Shown: positions 10,146 through 21,900 of the stretch, piece after piece
Numbering within the stretch: the first letter of the stretch is position 1
How the letters are laid out: each line of letters begins with the position of its first letter
Assembly: GCA_037976565.1 (NCBI GenBank)
Contig: CP137685.1
Coordinates: forward strand, 16,863,695 to 16,927,694
DNA from: Mesocentrotus franciscanus
Lineage: Eukaryota; Echinodermata; Echinoidea; Camarodonta; Strongylocentrotidae
Reading direction: 5' to 3'
Length of the DNA: 64,000 bases
Translations under genes and position numbers: made by a program
Notes under the pieces: generated by a model
Told to the model about the DNA's origin: nothing
Databases searched by the model: none
Seen by the model: only the letters and a program-made list of their open reading frames with translations

Positions 10146-13100
10146 GTAATGGTCTCTAATGCCCGTTGCACACGAGGCGTCATTCGCCTGACGTAGGAAT
10201 ACGTCACCTACTAGTTGACGCCGTCTTTGACACAGCATGTGAGGATGGTTGCAAAATGAACAGTGCATGTACCCATGTCGGTACATTACTGACGCAAGGG
10301 ATAATAATTTCATTTCCTTCGCGTTGGCTTGAGTCTAGCGCAGGTTGACGCCTCGTGTACAATGGTCATATCGTATTTTTGAAATCGAATCAACATTGTC
10401 AGTCGCGATTTAGGAGTCATTTTGATTGATTTATTACACGTCAATGTGATGAAGCGCATTAGTGCACGTATCAGTAATACACACTTTCACGGTTACAAGA
10501 GTGCGCATGCCCAGACATGGGCGCCATTTTAAATTACGAGTAAACAACTTTGTTTACTCGTAATTTAATCATGTTTATTCATGAACAGCCAGCCTAGCAC
10601 CTTCATACGCTACGCGCGCTACCTCAATATGATGTGAGCGCGCAGCGCAGGCAGTGACGCAACAATACATGCGCATCTGAAAACATTGATGACGCAATGT
10701 TTACTCGCAAATTAAAATGGCGCCCTTAACCGTGAAAGGGTGTATTCAACTATGAACTCACCCAAATCCTGTACTGTCATCTTCACACGACGCGGCAAAG
10801 ACTGCATCAGTCATTGACGCACACCTACGTCAGGCGAACGAAGCATCATGTGCATTGGGCGTATTCCTTTCATACTACCCATCTGAATAATGCGCTGGTG
10901 GATATGTTGAAGAGATCATTACATGATTTCACATAAAATCAATGTCCGAATAAATAATTTTCTAAGAATGTATCGGTTTAATTATGTTTTATGTTTTTCC
11001 TTTCTTTTTTTAAACATTATTATTATACACACGAAATAACTTGCACCTGAACCTTCAGTAGCTTTACCTCACCCGTATTGCGTGTTTGGTGGCATTTTAC
11101 CGAAATGTAAGAGGGCCGCACCAAATATCTGAGGTGTCCAGATTTCTTTGATAGACATGCGCCTTTTTGGTCTAAAATCGAGGCCGGGGCACAATAAAGG
11201 GTTTGGGCACATTTTGTAGTTGGTGTGTACTAAGGAAGAATTGCCATATTGGGTTTTTATTGGGCAAGTGCCCCCGTTCCCTACCCCGTCCACTGCAGAT
11301 TGTCGTATTCGGAAAACCATCGGCCTACTATCAATTCACTGATCATTAATTACCACCGTTATCATCATCAACATCATCATCAACGACACCATCATTAACG
11401 ACATCATCATTATGAACATCAACATCATTATCATCATCAAAATCATCATTATGAACATCATCGATTACATCATCGTCAGCGTCATCAACATCCATGTCAT
11501 CATTCCTCTTTTTTTTTTGCAGAAGCCGGTCGGACCCCCTTGCCCTCTTCTCGTCGTGGGCAGACAAGTACGGAGATATAATTTCTTTCCGTGCTGGCCC
11601 CAAGTTGGTGGTGAACTTGAACTCCTATGAGGTTGTCTCGGAAGCATTCCGCCATCCTGATCTGCAGAGTCGACCACATAGCCAAATGCTGGATGAAGTG
11701 TCTGGAGTGGGCCAACTTGGTAAGAACTGGACTTCGTGCTTATTTTGCCGGAATTCCACTAAGTTTGGTAGCCTACAATTTGATTTAACCATTTTTAAAG
11801 ACGAAAGTTTGATTAGCACGCGATAGCACAGACTTATGTAAAATGTACCTCTCTCTCTAAGTGCCATATCGATTGACTTTGGCGATCATGCTGTTCCACA
11901 ACCCTCGGCTCCTAGCCTTCTCTATTAGCACCACTCCCAGTTCTTTCACTCCTCTCTCTTCTAACAATTTCTGCAGACTGTCCATCCAAAGTATCCTTCT
12001 TCTTCCCCTACTCCTCCTTCCCACAATTTTCCCTGTCAAAGCAAGATTCTCTAGGCCTTCTTTACGTGTAATGTGACCCATGAACTTCAACTGCCGAATC
12101 AACATCTCACGTATCATTTTCCTTTGCACTCCAGCTCTTCTAAGAACTTCCTCATTACTAACTTTGTCAGTCCAAGGGATTTTCATCATTCTTCTTAAAA
12201 ACCATATTTCGCAACTTTCCTAACACTTTTTAGTATCAGAAGCTAAAGTCCATGTTTCACTACCATACATAAGTACTGGTTAGATGTAATAATTCAGTAC
12301 TCTTATTCTGGTCCTCATACCCATTTTGCGGTTTGTCAGAATTTTGCTAACTTTGAAAATGCAGATTTAGCGAGAGCTATACTTCTCTTCATCTCGTCTC
12401 ACATCTGGCATCCTCGGTGATCATGCTGCCGATGTAGTTAAAAGAGGAGCCTAATTATTTAATAACCTTTTCTTTCAGTTTCAAGTTACATTTTGAACTG
12501 CTCTTCTTTGAGATATTTCCAGGTACTTTGTCTTTTTATATATAGTTGATCTCTAGTCCCATTCTCTCACTTTCCTTTACAAATACATCCAGGAGTCTCT
12601 GGAGATCTTTCTCTGATTCAGATAATAAAAAAGTGTCATCAGCATATCTTATATTTGTGATTGAATGGCCACCCACTCGTATTCCATTTTCATTCTCCAA
12701 TTCTCTTAGGATGATTTCACTATACATATTGAACAGGTCCGGCGACATAACACAACCCTGTCTGACTCTCCGTCTGACTCTCCGTCTGATGTTAATATAT
12801 TCACTGCACTCTCCTTCTACCCTGATGCATGCAAGCTGATTCCAATATAGACTTTGTAGCAGTCTTAGATGATTAGATCTTTCCTATATATATCGAGCTT
12901 TTTCAGCTTTTCAAAAAGCTCTGAATGTTTTACTTTATCGAAAGCCTTTGAATAATCAATAAAACACATATACACATCCTTCTGCATTTCGACTGCTCTC
13001 TCCATTATATTTCTAACCACAAATATTGCATTTCTTGTGCCCGCATCCTTTACAAAACCAAATTGTTCCCTTCCGGTCATAGGAGTTATTCTACTTCTAT

Positions 13101-16100
13101 TCTTGCTCTCGAAAGCAATATCCTCAAAATGATCTTATTAATATGGCAAATAAGGCTGATTGTCCTATATTGATCACAATCCACAGCTCCCGGTTTCTTT
13201 GGGAGAGTAATGAAAATGGATCTGCCCAATTCATCTGGAAATGTTCCTTCATCATATATTTTATTGTTTATCTATCAATACCATATTCATCTAATGCTTC
13301 TATCATTCAGTGACCACACCATCTGGTCCAGCTGCTTTGTTCTTCTTCATCTTTGAAATTGCCCAACGAACTTCAGATTTAAGAATTTTTTCCCCCCTTT
13401 GACTACATCTGCAAAACTCGGCATTGCTTCCCTACTATCTTCAAAAAGTTCGCCAATATATTGCGTCCACCTGCTCATTTTGTCCTTCTTTTCAAACAGC
13501 ATTGACCCATCTTTTCCTTTACTTATATATGGCCAAATACGGCTGGCCCTGCGTCTTGTTTTTTTTAGTTGCTTCGTCTCTGCACCTTCACATTGTCCAT
13601 CGTGACTTATTACGCAACAGAAAAACTGCGATCAGATTTTTGAAGAATATGCGAATAGGTATTAATTCTTATTTTGTTACAATGTCATTATATTCTTGAC
13701 CAAAATGGAACACAAAGGCGTTAATCGAATTTACTTTATTTACATTATTACCCCAGTCACCGGATTCATTCATGCACAATTTGCAACATCTCCACTCCCT
13801 GGGGAGTAGGCCTATTCCTACTATCAGCCGTTTTCAGGCAAGTGCGACACGATTCACATAGTATGATGCTAAATGTACAGGGATTCTATTTTGTGATCCG
13901 ATAACGATTGTAGGTCTGCTTCTTGGTGTTGGAGAATCTTGGAAGGAACATCGCAAGTTCACCTTCTCTGTCTTTCGCAGCCTCGGGGTTGGCAAGAAGA
14001 GCCACGAAGACACCATAGCAGCAGAGATGACTCAGCTTGGAAACGCCATCCAGGACAAGACAGGAACTGCATTCAACCCAAGTGTCCTCTTCGGACAAGC
14101 CGTAGCCAATGTCATCTGTTCGATTATTTTTGGAACGCACTACAAATACAGCGATACCGATTTTCAGCGTGTATGGCCTCTAATTTGAAAGCATTTTGCC
14201 CGTCTTTGCATGCACACAAGGCGTCGTTTTGCTGGCGTAGATCTGTGTCAGAGACTTGCGCGCTCTATGACGCGTTAGCTATGTGCATGAGATGAGAGTG
14301 ACTGATAATGAGCAGCGAAAACATTGCATGGCATTACTCGCACATACACTCAAAAATTTATCTGGGTAAATTGAAATGACACCTAATTTTCCTTAAGGAC
14401 AATTCAAATTTCTGATTTAAAAAAAAGGGGGGCAAATGGGAGGGGACCGTATCGCAACATACGTCACAGTGTTGCCAATTTATGTTTGAATGATCGCACC
14501 TTCAACAATTCATGACTTTTATTTTTATTTTTAGTAGGTTTTTGCTCAAACTTTCACTGACCCTTTTCTCTCATTTTGCTGCTTCTATATTAAAGTAATC
14601 ACCCGAAGAAAAATTCACTACAATTGATAATCATGGACAAATTATATATGGATGGAAAGATTTTCTCTAAAAAAAAAACACGAATAAATTGCTGAAAAAT
14701 CATTTACGTATCATGGAAAGGCGTAAAATGCAAATTTCCAAGACCCTTCTCAGACCCCTGAACGTAAGCCAAAAACACTGAGCGTAGCGAGCTCTGAATA
14801 GTGACGTCACATACTAGACAAACACACATCCAGCTAGATAGACTGTATATCTACGGCTATTTCAGTTGCCGCTATGTGTCGCTAGCTCTTAGTTCCGTAT
14901 CATTTGGCATTTTCATTCAGGAGTGTGTTATCTTGAAACCCTATAGAAAACATTTGCAGGATTATTTACTCTTTATGAAGGAATTATAGGCTATAAACGT
15001 CGTTAAGAATAAGTTCAGACTAGATTTGCGTGTTTGACAACTCCAGCAATAGCGGGGCCTGTGCAGCTCATTGCCTACAACTAATGGCGGCGCTGGTTCA
15101 CTACTGTGACCATATACTTTGGACCCGTAACTCCGGCGTGGAGCTACCTTACTATTACGTACTAACCAAAAGTCATGTAAATCTTCCACAATTGTTCAAA
15201 TAACAGGCATGATTTAAAAGTCGTTATCTTTCTTACCTGTTTCGTGTCAATTTTCTTTTCTTTTTTGGAGTATTTTTCCTAAAAACGAAGACATTAGTAT
15301 ATACACTTTCTCACAGGCAAATCGCTGTACAATACAAGTGCATATCGACGGTGGATTAATTTCAGGCGGGCGCGTGCGCGTGCGTGAAGTTAGCGACCGT
15401 AATGATCATCATCAATTCATAATGTGAATTACTTGCATAAATTTAGTGAGGATCTGATATTACAGTCGCTAACTTCAGGCACGCGCGCGCGCCCGCACCC
15501 CCACCGTCAGTATGCAACGGTATTGTGCAGCGGTTTGCCGTGAAACCAGCTGTGAGAAAGTGCATACTAATGTCTTCGTTTTTAGGAAAAATACTCCAAA
15601 AAAGAAAAGAAAATTGACACGAAACAGGAAAGAAAGATAACGACTTTTAAATCATGCTCGTTTAATAGCTCAATTTCCTGGCCTAAAACCGACATTTTGA
15701 TCTCAAGAGTCTGCTTCGAAAGTTTACAAAAAGTCGAGTCACGTGTATTTACAATGCATTATAATATGCGCGCATGTGTAGCAGCTAGCTAGCTGCTTTG
15801 TGGCGCGGCTAGCTGCATGTGTCTCGCATGTGACGTCACCAATCTTGACGCTCTACGGAGGACCGCTGATCAAGGCAGAAAATCTGGATCTCAAAATTAA
15901 CATTTTTGAGAGATGATTACTGCATGCCCCAAACATATTTTGAAGAGGAAAGTTGTTATATTTGATCAGTAAGGCTTCCTCTTCGCAATGATATGGATTT
16001 TGGTATCAATTCAAAACACTTTTGACTCTTCGGGTGACTCATTTAAAACTAACTTCAAAGTTCAGAGTGGAATACCCCTTAATAAACTAACGTGTTATAC

Positions 16101-18879
16101 CACTCATTGGTTGGTGTAAATCCAGTGATATGCTCGGCTTGTGTTCCATCGACGCAGATCTTCGGAATAATCAGAAATCTTGCCCTCGCCATCGCATTCC
16201 AGCGTCAAGGTGTTGCGTCTCTGCCTAATGCACGCGTTTTAATTAGATGTCAGTGAACTTGTACTTATGACGGTCTGTAAACTTGTATATACCTAAATGT
16301 CCTTAAATGGCGCAATGTATTAAATGCCGCCTCGTGTGCAACGAAAAACAAATGACGGGAGAAAACAAGGAAACACTAATGTCAATCTTTCTCTCTCTCT
16401 CTCTATCTCTCTCTTTTGGCAATCGATCAAGGAGTGAAGCCTTCCAAAACGGGAAATACCTTGATTTTAATCACATTTTGCAATTTTGAAGTTGAATGGA
16501 ACTACTTCTCTTTCGCCTTTTATCGATTCCCCACCTCGACAACGCCAACGCCAACGTCCGCCATTGATTATTTGATTAATGTAAAATACTGATATATATT
16601 TCTTTTTCAATATCACTGTATTGATCATACTTTCACAACAAAATGGGACAAGACAAAGCTAAATTACTGCTAGATAGGCACTTTTCAAAGATTGGCATTC
16701 ATGGGGGGAAAACGCATGTTGTACGATAGGCTATATTTGTGTGTCCCAGACAAACATGAATACGGTATGTATAAATGTATCACAACATGTATCACGACAT
16801 GATGATCACTATACAAGTTTAAAGGGAGTGTAGCATGACGAGACCATGTGTTTTTCCTGTAGCCGCTCTCGGGGCCAATCGGGTATAATACGACTGCGGA
16901 CGACGCGACCGCAGCATTCACGTGCGTGCAACATACGCGAAACCGAAGCGTGAGGAGAACTTCGGTCTGTTTCGCGAACACTAGCGCGCGCTGACCATGT
17001 AGAGATGAAGTCGCTGCGTACCGTTAATCAAGTCCATTCGTTTACGTGCAGTTGTCCAAAAGAAGACGTAGATGGCGTTAACCAGTATTTGCCATGCTAC
17101 ACTCCCTTTAATATGTAAGTATTGATAGACTCGGTATGCTAGAAAATTTCCCAGCATCCTAATTCGGTTGGCGAAATTCGACTCGACCGGCCCTCGAGAG
17201 TACAGAATAACCGGGCTTTATGTCAAAGTATCGAGGGCCCCGTGGGAAAAACCCACCCCCTGCTTACATCCGTTTTCCCATTATACGCACTTGCCTTCTT
17301 TCGTTTTTCAGGTTCTATACTTGTTGAACAACATCACGAGACTCGCAGGGGTCGGAAGCTGGGCCTTCTTTATACCCATACCAGGCATTTCAAAGACTCC
17401 GTTTGGATTCATTAAGCAATTAGTGGACAATGTCGATGGGTTCTTTGCATTTAACCAGGCTCAGATTGATTCCCACATGAAGAACCTAGATCCTGATCAT
17501 CCAAAGGATCTCATCGACCATTATCTGATTAAGTTGAAAGATACTAAGGTAAGCGTTATAGATTTAGAGACCTGGGGGGTGTTTCACAAAGCCTTTTTTC
17601 AATGACAAATGACAAAAATCAGTGACAAATCTGCTGATAACCAATCAGAAGCAAGGATTTCAGTAGCTTATAACAAAAACTGTCATTTGTCACTGATGAC
17701 AAGTTTTGTGAAACGCCCCCCTGAATTCATGAAGGAAATTTACATTTAAACCATGGTCTAGAGTGATTCTATCATTTATTGGCTTACTTCTTTTCATCGG
17801 ATCTTCGTGTCGGGCCGGGCTGTCGGGTTACACGAACTCTTTATGAAAACATACCCCCATATTCAGGAAAGGTTGGCACCTCACGCGTTGTCGGGTTACA
17901 CGATATTTTGTGAAAATATTCCCCCATATCATAATTCACGAATGTCGGGTAAACTGAATGCAAATAATCATAATTTGTTTTAAAGTCGGTCGTGGAGATA
18001 CAACTTAGTAAGGCTAATATTTGTACATGTACATTTGTGAAAAACGTGCCCATACAATCAGTCAATGACGAAGTTGTCAGTCGTTGGACTTTTTACGAAT
18101 TAGTTCTTGTGATTATTGATCTCGTATTTAAAAAAGTCGGACGAGACGTGCGTTTTCGTAGGTTTTCAGAAAATGTTGGATAAACTGGACCCAATACTTT
18201 GGCGATAAGAGGGGTTTATTTGACAAACGCTACACACGACCCTCTGGGAATTAGGGCTTGATTATTCCCGAAAGTTCGTGTAACCCGGAGACGCGAAGAT
18301 TCGATGGAACGAAGTAAGCCCATTATATCATAAACTGATGCACGACATCTAGGAAGTCTGTGTAACCACAAGGATATCAAGATTAGGCGCATTTTATCTG
18401 TATTTTTGGACATCATGATATGAGATATACATGTATTATTTGTTTTACAAGTGTCTACTTCTTTATGCTTGGGAGTCGTGGATTTTCTTTTACTGATATC
18501 GTCATTCCTGATAAGTACCGTTACTCGAACCTGAAACCATAACACTGTTCAGTTCAGTTCAGTTTAGTTTATCCATTTCCATAAAAATCACATTACAAGA
18601 TCATATACGGTACATTAGCAAATATTACTGTAAATAACATAAAATCTTTCACTAGAATATCGGAAGTAGGCTACATTAAAATATGACAACACTAATGGAA
18701 CAAGGGAAGTTATAAAAACCCAAATAAATGAATTTGTCGAGATATCTCCCCAAAAAGTAATTAAACATAATGTTATGAACATAATAAAGATTTTAATTTA
18801 CATAAACTTATTTTGCCCCAAGGAAAACTCGTATAACAACAGAAAGAAAAAAACATACAAGCCCTACAAATACACACAT

Positions 18880-18910
<31 letters not shown>

Positions 18911-21900
18911 ATAAAGTGGAAAATTTCTACACAAAATCACATGTGATTAGATGCTTCTTTACACTTCTTTTAAATCCATTGTAATTCATTATAGATGTTA
19001 TATTATTTGGCAAAGTATTCCATATTGTTGGTGCTTTATGTCTGAAAGAAAATAATAAATAAGATTTTTCGACAGCCCATATATGATATTGATTTCTATT
19101 CCTCGTATTATATGTATGAATTGCATATTGTTAAGTGAACTGGGCAAAAAACCTTGATTGTGTTTAAATAATAAAATTGAGATGCAATATTTATTTAATT
19201 GATACACATCAAGAATCTTGAGATTAATAAATAATGGCCTAGTATGGGCACGATAAGAAATTAGAGAGCAAATTCTAACCACTTTATTTTGTAATAAGAA
19301 AAGAGAGTTCAATTTTGACTTGTAAGTACAATGTATTTGCCCAAATAGCATTACAATAAGTCAAATATGGTAAAATACATGTATTGTACAGCCATATCAA
19401 TATACTCTGAGGTAAAACTGTGCGAATTTTTCCAACGATACCAACACCCTTCGACACTTTATTAGTAGGCCTAATTATACAAAATATGGTCAGTCCATGA
19501 CATATTTTCATTAATGAATACGCCTAAAAATTTAACTGTGTGGACTCTTTGGATAACTTTATCATTTATTGATATTTCTAAATGTTCAGAAATGCTGGAA
19601 TGACTATTTGATATTTTATTGTAAAAATATATTAAATTGGACTTTTCAGTGTTCAAAGACAATCTATTACTATCAAACCAGTAGGCCTATGACACGTTGG
19701 TCAATTTATCGTTCAAATCATCATTAATTGAGGAGTAATTATGTGTTGAGTAAAGAATGTTGGTATCGTCGGCAAACAATATAAACTTCAATTCACTTGA
19801 GCAATTGGGAAGATCATTTATATATAATTAAAATAACAGGGGGCCGGAGACTGAGACTGAAATATAGGCCTATAATTGACGTTTTGTTCAGTGATCCAGT
19901 TGTCACTGCAGGGAGTGACGACCTATATTGTCAACATAACTATGCTAACTTTTAAAGTCTTTTTAGGCCTACACCTTTTATGTAGAGAATGGACACAACT
20001 GGAACGCATCCCTGTGTTTCATTGCAGGGAATAGATTGCTGCTAGAGCCCACAGATTTCCCCTAATTTGTGTTAATGTGATATAGCGTTTCATATCAGTC
20101 TCATCATTTTCAACAAAATAGGGGTCGGTTTAGGGTAACCAGACATTTGCTCCTGCGCCAATAATTGCTCCGTCTTTTTTTCGTCAAAGGTTTTGGGTGA
20201 GGATTAGGGTTGCATTTGGGTTATAGATTGGGTTTCGAGTTAAGGTTAGGTGTTAGTATTGGGTCTAGGTTTGGATGAAGAATTCGCTAACGGTAGCGGA
20301 GTGATTGTATTAGGAGCAATTGTCGTACAACCCATTTTTTAAACCTGGAACAGGCTTGAGTTTAGTCCAGGAACGCATCCCTTTGTTTCCAATGTAGGGA
20401 ACAGTTTCGTATTTCGATCAATTGAACCTGAAATCCGTCATCGCTGATCTCTTCGTCGCGGGAACCGAGACGACGACGACTACGCTCAAGTGGTGCATCA
20501 TTTACATGATGGCCATCCCAGAGGTCCAGTCACGTGTCCAGGCCGAGATCGACCACGTGGTCGGAAGAGAACGACTGCCGGGGTTGCAGGATCGGAAGAA
20601 TCTTCCTTACACGTGCGCCGTGATGATGGAGGTGAGTCGAATCGTTTGTGACATTCTCATTTTCAGTAATGATCAAGCGGACCTTTGTGTGCAATATTTC
20701 ATATTTGGACGGCTACAGCCCGAACAAAACAACAAAGGGTCCACTACTGATCGTCACTTCTGGTCTTGGGGACGGTCGCCATGGACCTTTGGTCTAGTAA
20801 ACCTTCAAACTAGTATATTGTCTTGTCTGTCGCACGTACGTAACTTAAGTTACTGAGGTAATGGACTACGTTAGCGAAGGCGCGTAGCCAGGGGGGGGGG
20901 GGCGGTTGCCCCCAAACGCCGGTCAAAAAAAGAGAGAGAGAGAGAGAGAAGAGAAAAAAAGTAAAAGGACGTGGGAAGAAAAAGGAGCAGACAAAGAAAC
21001 ATTTTTGAAAATTCAGACAAGGATTAAGAGTCGAGAACGGTACAACGAATCGTCTTCTTTCTCTAATAATTTAATGAAACGTCAAAGCTTCCGCGCTTCG
21101 CGCGAGAGGGGGGAAACTGAATTCAGACAAGGATTAAGAGTCGAGAACGGTACAACGAATCGTATTCTTTTTCTAATAATTTAATGAAACTTCAAAGCTT
21201 CCGCGCTTCGCGCGGGAGGGGTGGGGGAAACTGAATTCAGACAAGGATTAAGAGTCGAGAACGGTACAACGAACCGTCTTCTTTCATAATTTAATGAAAC
21301 GTCAAAGCTTCCCAGCCCAGCGCAGTTTGCCTTTCGTCCAGCTCGCCATAACATATCATGGTACCTACAACAAGAAATAAGTCATAATAATGTGGCAAAT
21401 ATAATGACTAACATATTTCCCGCAAGCAATTATAGAAATCTTATGATGAAATGCTGATTGTTTGGTGCCCGGGGGGGGGGGTACTCAGACATAATGGGCC
21501 CGAATTCACAAAGGAGGTTTGTCGACAAACCTAGGTTCATGTGCGTCATATGACGCGTTTTGACGCGTTTCAGACCAAGGTTTGTCTGAACCTTGGTCAC
21601 TACCGCCCCCCTAAAATAAAATCCTAGCTACGCGCTTGCTCGCATGAAGCTGAAGCAGTCATACGTCAGACAAATGACCCCAACGGGCATGAAACACCTT
21701 TGATGTTATGTTTATTACATGAATTGAGAATTATCTATTGATGTCGTATTTCCGTTAAGGTCCAGCGTAAGGGGGCTGTGGTTGCAATGGGTGCGCCCCA
21801 CGTGGCTGCTGCTGATGTCACAATCAAAGGCTACACCATACCAAAGGGCACTATCATTTTCCCTAACATCTGGAAGGTGTTGAACAGCAAGAACTTCTGG

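Noticed and set aside
11346..11603. Aspartate-rich acidic protein
   Set aside because: Produced by the ATC/GAT microsatellite read on the minus strand and overlapping P450 exon 2 in antisense.
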